DNA from: Candidatus Thermochlorobacter aerophilus
GTDB taxonomy: Bacteria; Bacteroidota; Chlorobiia; Chlorobiales; Thermochlorobacteraceae
Direction of reading: 5' to 3'
DNA length: 64,000 nucleotides
Assembly (NCBI GenBank): GCA_002794105.1
Contig: PHFL01000001.1
Span: 41,082 to 105,081 of the forward strand
The translations under genes were made by a program, and so were the position numbers. Below, piece after piece: positions 26,405-34,779 of this stretch; positions within the stretch are counted from its first letter, which is position 1, and each line of letters begins with the position of its first letter. The notes beneath the pieces were generated by a model. That model was not told the DNA's origin. It worked only from the letters and a program-made list of their open reading frames with translations, and made no database searches.

Positions 26405-27277
26405 ATGTATGCCATTATCGTAGCGGTTGCCGCCATTGCCCTTTCCATGATTTTTCTCATTTTCATTTTCACATTCAAGGAAGCCAAAGATGTTTTTTTC
26501 GATGCAGACACACGCCATGAAGTTCTGCCGACACTCTTCAGCACAACTTGGCAACCTGTGTCCGACAATCCCAAATACGGCATCATTCCTTTGATTATTG
26601 GCACACTGAAAACCACCTTGATTGCCATGGTGATTGCTGTGCCGATTGGCGTGCTTGCAGCTCTTTACACTTCGTGTTTCGCACCAGCTTGGCTACGAGA
26701 GCTCATTAAGCCAGCTGCAGAATTGTTAGCTGGTTTTCCTTCTGTCGTCATCGGCTTCTTTGCGCTGTTTGTCTTAGCTGATGCACTGCAGCCTCTGACT
26801 CAGGCAGAAGTAGGACTGATGCCATTGGTAGGTGGCGTAGCAATTTCCCTGACGGCAATTCCTATCATCTTTACCATTTCTGAAGATGCGCTCTCGGCAG
26901 TACCGAATCCCATTCAGGAAGCCAGTTATGGGCTTGGTGCCACACGCTGGGAGACAGCATTTTACATCACTTTGCCTGCGGCGTATCCGGGCATTTTTGC
27001 CGCTTCACTTCTCGGCTTCGGTCGTGCAATTGGCGAAACGCTTATCGTGCTAATGGCAACTGGCAATGCACCCATTTCTTCTTGGACACTTACCGACTCT
27101 GTGCGCACACTTACGGCAGCCATCGGCGCAGAAATGGCAGAAGTCGTCTTCGGCGACCCACACTACAGTGTGCTTTTCTTGATTAGCACCGTGCTCTTTT
27201 TCTCAGCACTGATTTTGAACAGCATCGCAGAGTTCTACATCAAAGAATGGCTTATGAAAAAATTCAGCGGTGAGTGA
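26405..27277 (+). CDS. pstC: PstC, phosphate ABC transporter permease
   Basis: A 290-residue inner membrane permease with six predicted helices, forming the phosphate channel with PstA. The permease EAA-type loop is IQEASYGLGATRWETAFYITLP, and LLGFGRAIGETLIVLMATGNA is the PstC family signature. The ATG at 26405 is the first usable start in this frame, but the protein-like sequence TPVQVRAEWIDRI precedes it in the same frame. An ATG at 26344 (MNTIYTK) would read into it if one base were added near 26365. The true N-terminus may thus be about 20 residues longer. Confidence 0.92.
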   Translation: MYAIIVAVAAIALSMIFLIFIFTFKEAKDVFFDADTRHEVLPTLFSTTWQPVSDNPKYGIIPLIIGTLKTTLIAMVIAVPIGVLAALYTSCFAPAWLRELIKPAAELLAGFPSVVIGFFALFVLADALQPLTQAEVGLMPLVGGVAISLTAIPIIFTISEDALSAVPNPIQEASYGLGATRWETAFYITLPAAYPGIFAASLLGFGRAIGETLIVLMATGNAPISSWTLTDSVRTLTAAIGAEMAEVVFGDPHYSVLFLISTVLFFSALILNSIAEFYIKEWLMKKFSGE

Positions 27278-27308
27278 AATCTGAACAATTGTTCCTGCAC
27301 CAGTACAA

Positions 27309-28202
27309 ATGAAGAAAAAGCTGTTGGGATATTTTTACACTGGCACTACTGCATTTGCCGCCCTGCTTATTATTCTGATTATCGCTGTCATTTTGTTTGA
27401 CATTTTTCGCGGCGGCTTGGCAAAGCTAAGCTGGGAGTTTCTCACTGCTCCGCCTCGCGAGGGCATGACTGCTGGCGGCATTTTCCCAGCCATTTATGGC
27501 ACTTTTATTCTTGTCATTCTTATGTCCATTCTCGTCCTACCATTTGGCATTATCACCGCAATTTACCTTTCTGAATACACAAGCTCACAGAATCGGTTTG
27601 CGCGCATGGTGCGCTTTGCCATCAGTAACTTAGCCAGTGTACCTTCCATCGTATTTGGATTATTTGGCTTAGGCTTTTTTGTGCAGTTCGTCGGGGCTGG
27701 GCTCGATCGACTCCTTGTTCCAGATGACGAAGTGATTTGGGGCAAGCCTGCCTTGATTTGGGCTGCGGCAACACTGGCTATTCTGACCCTTCCTGTTGTC
27801 ATTGTTGCTGTCGAGGAAGCCTTGCGCAGCGTGCCGAAAGAGTATCGCGAAGCCTCGCATGCGCTGGGCGCCACAAAGTGGCAAACTGTATGGCATACGG
27901 TCCTACCAAATGCAGTCAGTGGCATCCTAACTGGCGCTATTCTTGCTATCAGTCGTGGTGCAGGGGAAGTTGCTCCTTTGCTTTTTACAGGTGCTGCGTT
28001 TTTCTTGCCCAAACTGCCTAATTCGCTCGATGACCAGTTTATGCATCTGGGTTATCATCTCTATGTAATGTCGACGCAATCGGTCAATGTCGAGCTGACC
28101 TTGCCGATTCAATATGGCACCACGCTAGTTCTGCTTTCTCTTACTTTTGCCTTGAACCTGACAGCTGTTCTTATTCGCTATCGGCTTCGCAAGAAATTGT
28201 AG
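27309..28202 (+). CDS. pstA: PstA, phosphate ABC transporter permease
   Basis: A 297-residue permease with six predicted helices. FDIFRGGLAKLSWEFLTAPPREGMTAGGIFPAIYGT (quoted as two motifs: LSWEFLTAPPREGMTAGG and IFPAIYGT) is typical of PstA. The EAA loop is VPKEYREASHALGATKWQTV with VLPNAVSGILTGAILAISRG, followed by GEVAPLLFTGAAFF. It starts 31 bases after pstC. The operon ends here without pstB or phoU; the only PstB in the window is at 13697-14596 on the opposite strand. It converges with the GGDEF gene, the stops being 16 bases apart. Confidence 0.94.
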   Translation: MKKKLLGYFYTGTTAFAALLIILIIAVILFDIFRGGLAKLSWEFLTAPPREGMTAGGIFPAIYGTFILVILMSILVLPFGIITAIYLSEYTSSQNRFARMVRFAISNLASVPSIVFGLFGLGFFVQFVGAGLDRLLVPDDEVIWGKPALIWAAATLAILTLPVVIVAVEEALRSVPKEYREASHALGATKWQTVWHTVLPNAVSGILTGAILAISRGAGEVAPLLFTGAAFFLPKLPNSLDDQFMHLGYHLYVMSTQSVNVELTLPIQYGTTLVLLSLTFALNLTAVLIRYRLRKKL

Positions 28203-28218
28203 CGCTCCTTTCTCCAGC

Positions 28219-29919
28219 TTAGAAGCACACCCTATTGCGCCCTGTGCGTTTTGCTTCATAGAGTTTTTTATCGGCGGCGCTGAGCAGCTGGTCAATATTT
28301 TCTTGCGAGGTTAGCTCCACGACACCGATGCTAACTGTGATGGATAGGTCAGGATGAATTTTTCGCCAATCGTGGGCTTGAATTATCAATCGCATTTTCT
28401 CGCAAGCGGCAACGGCTTTGAGCAGCGGGGTTTCAGGGAGGATGATGACAAATTCTTCTCCGCCATATCTTCCAATAATATCGTTGCTGCGCGATTCTGA
28501 ACGCAGAATTTCAGCCAATTCTCGGAGCACTTCATCGCCGACTTGATGTGAGAATCGGTCATTGACTTGTTTGAAGAAATCAATATCCAGCATTGCTACG
28601 CTTAGCGGTCTTGCATAGCGTTTTGCTCGGTCGAGCTCCTGCTCGAGCTGGATATCGAGATAGCGGCGGTTGAAGAGCTTTGTCAGACTGTCTTCTCGTG
28701 CTTGGCGTTCAAGGGCTTGAGCTTGTTCTTGGACTTGCAAAAGCAGCGCAGTTTTTTGCGCATTTACTTCGCGCAAACTTTCCATCAGCTTCTGTAACTC
28801 TTCATTGGCTCTAGCAAGCTCAACATTCTTCAGTCGGTAAATTTCTGATTCATGCTGGGCTCTTTCCGCATCGTATTGAATAGACATGGTACGCAACTTC
28901 TGTGCAGTCTCACGACTCATTACTTCTTCTTTGAGAGCATGAAATGCCTTGAAGTGAAAAAGAGCTTTTTCCAAGTTACCAAGTCGCTCGTATGCTTGAG
29001 CTAAGGCTTCATGAGCTTTGTATGTCCATTCCTTCGACTTGATTTCTTCTGCCAAAGTCAGTGCCGACAATAGATATTGGAGTGCATGCTCGCATTCATT
29101 TTTTTCTATCAGCAGCTTGCCTAAGCGTGTTAGCGTAGAAGTTTCGGCGTATTTGTGCCCGACCTCCCTTGAAATGCTAAGGCTTTTCACATAAAACTCT
29201 TCAGCCTTATCTATTTCATTTTGCTGCTGATATACCCACCCGATATTAGCCAGCGTTACACTTTGACCGCGCCTATCGCCAATCCGTGTGCGAATATCAA
29301 GAGCTTTTTGGTAGTAGTGCAATGCTCGTTGTGTATCACCGATACGCTGATAGGCATCACCAAGTTCATTGAGCGTGTGAGCCTGACCTTGCAAGTTTCC
29401 AAGTTCTTCCTTGATGGCTAAGCTCTTAGAAAAGTATGTAAAAGCTTTCAATGTGTCGTTCAGTCGCCCATAGACACATCCTAAATCGTTGTAGGAATAT
29501 GCCTCTCCTAACCTATCGCCCAATTCTTCTTTGAGCTTGAGACTTTTCATGTAATACTTGATGGCAACAGGATAGTCACCCAATCGGTAGTGAATGTTGC
29601 CAATCCAATTCAGCACGCGCCCTTCTAGGACTCTATCCCCCAGATTTTGATAGGCAGAAAGCACATAGAGCAATTCACTCAAGGCGTTTTCATAATCGGC
29701 AAGAAGATATTTGCAGATTGCACGGTGATAAAGGCTATGCACTGCCCCTCTTTCGTAACCAAACTTTTTAGCAATGGCATGTGCCACGTTGCTAAGTTCT
29801 ATTCCACGCTGCGGGTTGATATCTTTGATTTCCCACACATACTCATTGAGCAAATCTACCTTCTCAATACTTTCAGGCGCTAGCTCAAGGCGCTGCTCTA
29901 TGTTAGTCAATTTTTCCAT
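28219..29919 (-). CDS. TPR-repeat diguanylate cyclase (GGDEF)
   Basis: A 566-residue cytoplasmic protein. About eight TPR units fill residues 30-330 (for example YNDLGCVYGRLNDTLKAFTY, LANIGWVYQQQNEIDKAEEF). A coiled coil covers 340-405 (ESEIYRLKNVELARANEELQ). The C-terminal GGDEF domain has DSLTKLFNRRYLDIQL, DIDFFKQVNDRFSHQVGDEVL and the active-site motif GGEEF. The inhibitory I-site RxxD (RSND) lies five residues before GGEEF, so it should synthesise cyclic di-GMP with product inhibition. No membrane or sensor domain is present; the TPRs probably bind a partner. It is divergent from the FNR and near an HD-GYP regulator. Confidence 0.93.
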   Translation of the reverse strand: MEKLTNIEQRLELAPESIEKVDLLNEYVWEIKDINPQRGIELSNVAHAIAKKFGYERGAVHSLYHRAICKYLLADYENALSELLYVLSAYQNLGDRVLEGRVLNWIGNIHYRLGDYPVAIKYYMKSLKLKEELGDRLGEAYSYNDLGCVYGRLNDTLKAFTYFSKSLAIKEELGNLQGQAHTLNELGDAYQRIGDTQRALHYYQKALDIRTRIGDRRGQSVTLANIGWVYQQQNEIDKAEEFYVKSLSISREVGHKYAETSTLTRLGKLLIEKNECEHALQYLLSALTLAEEIKSKEWTYKAHEALAQAYERLGNLEKALFHFKAFHALKEEVMSRETAQKLRTMSIQYDAERAQHESEIYRLKNVELARANEELQKLMESLREVNAQKTALLLQVQEQAQALERQAREDSLTKLFNRRYLDIQLEQELDRAKRYARPLSVAMLDIDFFKQVNDRFSHQVGDEVLRELAEILRSESRSNDIIGRYGGEEFVIILPETPLLKAVAACEKMRLIIQAHDWRKIHPDLSITVSIGVVELTSQENIDQLLSAADKKLYEAKRTGRNRVCF

Positions 29920-30061
29920 CGGCTGTCTTTCATTGCTTGCCTAAAGTTACACTCCTTACGCTTACTTCCACGTGATTTATCACACCTATCTTGACCTGCT
30001 GATGGAGTTTAGGATTTTCATTTCAAAAAAAATGAGTTATCTTCTTTCGACTCTACATCTC

Positions 30062-30079
30062 AACCTGTATTTGCAGGTT
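30062..30079. promoter_or_regulatory. 18-bp inverted repeat upstream of the ferredoxin-NADP reductase
   Basis: AACCTG (30062-30067) and CAGGTT (30074-30079) are exact inverted copies with a 6-base spacer TATTTG. The element lies about 30 bases before the FNR start, in the divergent region shared with the TPR-GGDEF gene. It could be an operator, but it could be chance. Confidence 0.25.
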
Positions 30080-30110
30080 TAAATCGTAGTTTTGCAATCT
30101 TCTTAGTCTA

Positions 30111-31187
30111 ATGACCATGTCAGCCGTAACTACCGAAAAAAACGTCTCTCTGCACGATGCCCATGTGACTTCTGCCCATGATGTTGCCGACATTACCATC
30201 ATTGGAGCTGGTCCCACTGGGCTTTTTGCTGCCTTTTATGCTGGACTACGCGCCATGCGCGTGCGCATTTTGGAAAGTCTTGCCGAAATCGGCGGACAGC
30301 TTACAGCACTCTACCCCAAGAAAAATATCTATGATGTTGCTGGCTATCCGAAAGTGTTAGCCGAAGATTTGGTCAAGAACCTATATGAACAATGCGCACA
30401 GTATAATCCCGAAATTATTACTTCAGCGCGTGTCGATAAGCTCGAGTCTGAGAACGGACTATTTAAGCTGACGGTTGAAAATGGTCAGGTGTACTGGTCT
30501 AAGACCGTTCTGATTGCCGCTGGCGTCGGGGCTTTTACGCCACGAAAATTGGAATCGCCAGCAATTCAAGCTTGGGAAGGCAAAGGGCTCTACTACTTTG
30601 TCAAAGACCCAACAATCTTTTACGGTCGCAAGGTTTTAGTCATCGGTGGCGGTGATTCTGCCATGGACTGGGCAATGGCGCTTGGCGATAAGACCGATAT
30701 GCTACTTATTCATCGGCGCGATAAGTTTGTGGCGCATGAAGATAGCGTCAGAAAAGTTAAGGAGATGGGAATCCCCATTCGTACCTTTTGGGAGCTTAAA
30801 TCAATCCACGGAGAAAATGGAAAAATCACCCATGCGGTGATTTTTAACAATAAGACCAAAGAAGAAGACACGATTGAAGTGGATGCTATCTTGTGCAACT
30901 TGGGTTTTCACACCAACCTTGGTCCTATCAAAGACTGGGGTTTGGAAATTCATAACAATGGAATTGTGGTTAACGCTCGCATGGAGACCAACATCAAGGG
31001 GGTTTATGCTGCTGGCGACATTGCTTGGCATCCTGCTAAATTGAAACTAATTGCAACTGGCTTTGGAGAGGCTGCAATTGCTGTCAATCATGCCAAAACG
31101 GTGATTGACCCGCATGCCTCCTACTTCCCAGGCCATAGTAGCAATAAGGATGACAAAAAGGAAGAAAAGCAGCATCAGCCAGTTTGA
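30111..31187 (+). CDS. Ferredoxin-NADP+ reductase, thioredoxin-reductase-like type
   Basis: A 358-residue flavoprotein of the TrxR-like FNR class known from Chlorobium and Bacillus subtilis (YumC). The FAD site is TIIGAGPTGLFAAFYAGLRA with GGQLTALYPKKNIYDVAGYP. The NADPH site is VLVIGGGDSAMDWAMAL with HRRDKF. GVYAAGDIAWHPAKLKLIATGFGEAA closes the FAD domain. The redox-active CxxC of true thioredoxin reductases is absent, which supports FNR. In phototrophic Chlorobi this enzyme passes electrons from photosystem-reduced ferredoxin to NADP+. Start at 30111 or the ATG two codons later. Confidence 0.93.
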   Translation: MTMSAVTTEKNVSLHDAHVTSAHDVADITIIGAGPTGLFAAFYAGLRAMRVRILESLAEIGGQLTALYPKKNIYDVAGYPKVLAEDLVKNLYEQCAQYNPEIITSARVDKLESENGLFKLTVENGQVYWSKTVLIAAGVGAFTPRKLESPAIQAWEGKGLYYFVKDPTIFYGRKVLVIGGGDSAMDWAMALGDKTDMLLIHRRDKFVAHEDSVRKVKEMGIPIRTFWELKSIHGENGKITHAVIFNNKTKEEDTIEVDAILCNLGFHTNLGPIKDWGLEIHNNGIVVNARMETNIKGVYAAGDIAWHPAKLKLIATGFGEAAIAVNHAKTVIDPHASYFPGHSSNKDDKKEEKQHQPV

Positions 31188-31216
31188 GTAACCATGAAAT
31201 CTAACTGTTCCAGACT

Positions 31217-32275
31217 ATGCGTGACGTGTTACCAGCTTCTCCGGTTAAGAGTAACTCTTCCAAATCCAGCGAGCAACGGCTGGCTGATATTCTGGTTGTC
31301 GATGACCAAGAAATCATTTTGAAGCTTTTGGAAGAGACGCTACGCAGTGAAGGTTATAGCGTGCGTACAGCGACCAATGGCTATGAGGCTCTCAATGCCA
31401 TAAGTGAGAAAAAGCCTGACCTGATTATCACCGACATGCTTATGCCGAAGATGAATGGGGTCGATATGGTCGCTAAACTTAAAGAGTCGCCTGATACGCG
31501 CCTCATCCCAGTCATCATGCTCACGGGGCTCTTTGACTTCGATAATAAGGTTAAGGCTTTAGAAGTCGGCGTCGATGACTTCCTGGGCAAGCCTTTCAAT
31601 CGTGTTGAGCTTATTACCAAGGCTCGTGCCCTGCTCAAAACCAAGATGTATATCGATCAGCTTGAGAATGCTGAAACCGTCATTTTCTCACTTGCTCTCG
31701 CTATCGAAGGACGAGACCCATACACCAACGGACACTGCCACCGTCTTTCGGACTATGGCATGAAACTTGCCAAAAAAATTGGTCTAAGCGAGTGGGAAAT
31801 TGATGCTGTGCGCAAAGGCGGAGTAATTCATGATATTGGCAAAATTGTCGTGCCTGATTCGATTTTGCTCAAACCTACTAAGCTGACACCTGAAGAGTAT
31901 GAAATCATGAAAATTCACCCTGAAGCTGGTGAAAACATTTGCAAACCCCTCAAATCCCTTCATCATGTCTTGCCAATCATTCGTGGTCATCAAGAACGCT
32001 GGGATGGATCTGGCTATCCTGATAAGCTCTCTGGCACCAACATCCCACTCACTGCGCGTATTATCGCCATCGTTGACTTCTATGACGCTCTGATGACAGC
32101 CCGACCCTATAAGCGTGCACTCGATGTCAAGCAATCCTTGGAGATTATGAGCCAAGAAACGCAAGACCATAAGTGGGATCCTAATCTCATGCGTGTCTTC
32201 CAAGAGATGATTATTTCTGGAGAACTTGAAAAGAGCTTTTCAGAAATTCAACCAATCGAGTACGAGTATCAATAA
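31217..32275 (+). CDS. HD-GYP response regulator (predicted cyclic di-GMP phosphodiesterase)
   Basis: A 352-residue protein. Residues about 25-145 are a receiver with VVDDQEI, phospho-acceptor Asp in LIITDMLMPKMNGVDM, and KPFNRVEL. The HD-GYP domain follows: GRDPYTNGHCHRLSDYGMKL, GGVIHDIGKIVVPDSILLKP, MKIHPEAGENICKPL, GHQERWDGSGYPDKL and ALMTARPYK. All metal-binding His/Asp and the GYP motif are present, so it should hydrolyse cyclic di-GMP. It starts 29 bases after the FNR gene on the same strand and 10 bases before a DHH phosphoesterase. Its cognate kinase is not adjacent. Confidence 0.94.
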   Translation: MRDVLPASPVKSNSSKSSEQRLADILVVDDQEIILKLLEETLRSEGYSVRTATNGYEALNAISEKKPDLIITDMLMPKMNGVDMVAKLKESPDTRLIPVIMLTGLFDFDNKVKALEVGVDDFLGKPFNRVELITKARALLKTKMYIDQLENAETVIFSLALAIEGRDPYTNGHCHRLSDYGMKLAKKIGLSEWEIDAVRKGGVIHDIGKIVVPDSILLKPTKLTPEEYEIMKIHPEAGENICKPLKSLHHVLPIIRGHQERWDGSGYPDKLSGTNIPLTARIIAIVDFYDALMTARPYKRALDVKQSLEIMSQETQDHKWDPNLMRVFQEMIISGELEKSFSEIQPIEYEYQ

Positions 32276-32284
32276 CGTGTCAGC

Positions 32285-33169
32285 ATGAAATACAACGTTC
32301 TTACGCGCGCAGATCTTGACGGCTTGGTCTGTGCTGTGATTTTGAAGAATACTGAAGATATTGAACGCGTTCGTTTCTCTGAGCCAAAGTTTGTGCAAGA
32401 CCGCGAAATCGAAGTCTACCCCAACGATATTATTACCAACTTACCTTATCACCCTAATTGCGCAATGTGGTTCGACCACCACGCTGCTAATGTTCGTCCA
32501 AAAGAGTTCAAGGGAGCGTTTAAGACAGCTCCCTCTGCTGCACGTGTCGTCTATGACTACTACCTGCCACGCTTTCCGCATCTGACCAAGTATGAGGATT
32601 TGATACGCCAGACCGACCGCATTGATATGGCTGACCTGACCTATGAAGAAGTTCTCTCTCCCAGTGGATACCTTCTTCTTTCCATGACTATTGATGGGAA
32701 ATACCATGAGGATGAGCCATACTGGTTGCATCTGATTGACCTACTCAAGGATAAATCGTTGGACGAGATTATGCAGGATCCTCAAGTGGTGGAAAAGTGC
32801 AACAAATTTCGTGAAGATGACCTTAACTTTCGCGATGCGGTTCGCAAGCATTCTCGTGTGGAAAAGAATGTGCTGATTACTGACCTACGCAGCTACGGTG
32901 AGAATCTACCAAACGGCAATCGCTACTTTGTCTATGCCTTCCAATCGACCACGAATCTTTCCATGCGCATTACGCCTGACCGCGAACGTCCAGGGATGGT
33001 TTCTATTGGGGTTGGATACAACATCTTCAATCGCACGGCAAACATTAATGTCGGTGAGCTGATGAAAAAGTACGGCGGCGGCGGACATAAGACGGTTGGT
33101 AGCACCAAAGTCAAAGCCGAAGATGCTGACCGCATCATTCAAGAAATCCTTACATACCTGACACGCTGA
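32285..33169 (+). CDS. DHH/DHHA1-family phosphoesterase
   Basis: A 294-residue cytoplasmic protein. The DHH domain starts with VLTRADLDGLVCAVIL (first Asp pair) and has the name-giving MWFDHHAANV near residue 60. The DHHA1 domain ends with MKKYGGGGHKTVGSTKV, the substrate-binding GGGH motif. Relatives cleave short polyphosphates, nanoRNA or cyclic dinucleotides; which applies here cannot be told. It lies between the HD-GYP regulator and a methyltransferase in a tight plus-strand run, which makes nucleotide signalling an attractive but unproven role. Confidence 0.85.
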   Translation: MKYNVLTRADLDGLVCAVILKNTEDIERVRFSEPKFVQDREIEVYPNDIITNLPYHPNCAMWFDHHAANVRPKEFKGAFKTAPSAARVVYDYYLPRFPHLTKYEDLIRQTDRIDMADLTYEEVLSPSGYLLLSMTIDGKYHEDEPYWLHLIDLLKDKSLDEIMQDPQVVEKCNKFREDDLNFRDAVRKHSRVEKNVLITDLRSYGENLPNGNRYFVYAFQSTTNLSMRITPDRERPGMVSIGVGYNIFNRTANINVGELMKKYGGGGHKTVGSTKVKAEDADRIIQEILTYLTR

Positions 33170-33186
33170 TTTGCTTTCAGCCTTTC

Positions 33187-33864
33187 ATGTCAAGTCAACT
33201 TGAAAAACTGTACGATACACTTCGCTCGCAGTATTCTCTTTCGCAGGCGACCTACTTTATTGGCAAGCATCGCTTCAGATTTCTTAGCGTGGCAAATAGC
33301 TACGAATTGCTCGATTCACTTTCCGAGGATTACATTGCCAACGAAATTATGCCTTATTGGGCAGAAATTTGGCCTGCCTCTTTTGTGCTGGCTGAATATG
33401 TTTTGGACGACCTGCGCCCTGCTGGCAAAAATTGTCTTGAGTTAGGCGCTGGTGTAGGGGTTGTCAGCGTTGCTGCTGCCAAAGCTGGTGCTTGCGTCTT
33501 GGCTACCGATTATGTTGTCGAAGCCCTACCCTTCATTGAGTACAATGCACTTGCCAATGGTACGCAACTGCGCACCATGCGCTTAGATTGGAACTCCTTT
33601 ACACTCCATGAGCGCTTCGACATGATTTTCGCCGCCGACGTGCTCTATGAACGCCGCAATCTTCTGCCAATCCTTCGGGCGATTGACCGACTGCTCAAGG
33701 ATGACGGTAAAGCTGTAATTGCTACCCCATGCCGTGAAATTGCTAAAAACTTTTTGGTGTTAGCGCAGGAAAATCAGTTCAATACACTATGCTTTACGAA
33801 ACCGCTTCTGCTCATGGGCAAAACGTTGCAAATTGATATTTATGAACTTTCAAGAACGAAATAG
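33187..33864 (+). CDS. Class I SAM-dependent methyltransferase (METTL/lysine methyltransferase-like)
   Basis: A 225-residue enzyme. The SAM motif is NCLELGAGVGVVSVAAAKAG near residues 79-98, followed by VLATDYVVEALPFIEYNA. The post-motif FDMIFAADVLYERRN near residue 150 fits the METTL21/NNT1-like group, in which it precedes a short beta-strand and the VIATPCR motif. An aromatic stretch IMPYWAEIWPASFVLAEY upstream is typical of this group. Protein lysine or small-molecule substrates are both possible. It starts 17 bases after the DHH gene and stops 3 bases before the next start. Confidence 0.8.
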   Translation: MSSQLEKLYDTLRSQYSLSQATYFIGKHRFRFLSVANSYELLDSLSEDYIANEIMPYWAEIWPASFVLAEYVLDDLRPAGKNCLELGAGVGVVSVAAAKAGACVLATDYVVEALPFIEYNALANGTQLRTMRLDWNSFTLHERFDMIFAADVLYERRNLLPILRAIDRLLKDDGKAVIATPCREIAKNFLVLAQENQFNTLCFTKPLLLMGKTLQIDIYELSRTK

Positions 33865-33867
33865 CTT

Positions 33868-34779
33868 ATGTTTGGACTTCTCAGGAAACGGCTCAAGCCA
33901 CTTTGGCAGTTTGGTAAGCCTCATGGATGGATTTGGCGCGCACTCTTTGTCGGCGACGACTATCTTCTTTGCGAGTTTCGTCAAAGCACTCAACGCAAAG
34001 CATCCTTTTTCTTGCTCGACAATCGTACAGGCACACTGATATGGGATGATTTTATCCTTACAGATACAGTTTCGCAAAAACCCATTGGCGACGGCTGGTG
34101 GGTAGGCATGGAAACTGCTTACCATGGCTTGGTGTATTTTCACGGCTACTACAGTCCAAATATCCCTGAACATTTAGGCATCTGGGCTATTGAACCTCTT
34201 ACGCGCACTCTCAAGTGGGCTCGTCCTGACTTAGGTTATCTTTGCATAGTTCACAACAAAATGGTTGCTTTACGCAATATCATGGTTGAAGGCTATGCTG
34301 AACGAGCATTCCTTACCTTAGACCCCATGACTGGAGAGATGCTGGAAGACTTTGGTCAGAATGCCACAACAGTAAATGCATTGCGTCAGCAAGCCCCCAG
34401 CCTTTTAGCTGAGCAAGAAGTTGTCTTGCCTGAACACCTGACTGATTCGTCTTCAGAGTTTATGCAGGCTACCAATCTGGTTAGGATGGTTGCCCCTCAT
34501 GCGCGCATCATCGGTGGGCTTGATATTTTGCCACACCAAGACAAAATCATCTTAGGCTACCATGAGCAGACCAATCAGATGGTCAGCACTCCTGCAGGGA
34601 CAAAAGTTCTTGGATTGAATTACCACCTTTTCGTTTTCGACCATCAGCGTCATGTAGTGTACAGTGACCTTTTAGGCACACAGATGAGTGGACTTTTAGT
34701 GGATGGCTTTTTTGTGCGTCATCATCGGCTCTATTATGTCAAGGAGCGCAATATGCTCTTTGCGATTGATTTATCTTGA
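33868..34779 (+). CDS. Uncharacterised protein, possibly DUF4905
   Basis: A 303-residue protein without signal or membrane segments. It is rich in beta-strand and Trp (WQFGKPHGWIWRALF, GDGWWVGMETAYHGLVYFHG, LTRTLKWARPDLGYLCIV), suggesting a beta-propeller-like fold. It resembles the Bacteroidota DUF4905 family as I remember it; this is a weak assignment. It begins 3 bases after the methyltransferase stop, and its 3' end overlaps the convergent pyk gene by 9 bases. Confidence 0.55.
   Translation: MFGLLRKRLKPLWQFGKPHGWIWRALFVGDDYLLCEFRQSTQRKASFFLLDNRTGTLIWDDFILTDTVSQKPIGDGWWVGMETAYHGLVYFHGYYSPNIPEHLGIWAIEPLTRTLKWARPDLGYLCIVHNKMVALRNIMVEGYAERAFLTLDPMTGEMLEDFGQNATTVNALRQQAPSLLAEQEVVLPEHLTDSSSEFMQATNLVRMVAPHARIIGGLDILPHQDKIILGYHEQTNQMVSTPAGTKVLGLNYHLFVFDHQRHVVYSDLLGTQMSGLLVDGFFVRHHRLYYVKERNMLFAIDLS

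Noticed and set aside
30070-30094. Bacteroidota-type promoter (TTTG and TAGTTTTG) before the FNR gene
   Set aside because: The boxes are present, but the 13-base spacing is too short for the TTTG-N19-TAnnTTTG consensus.
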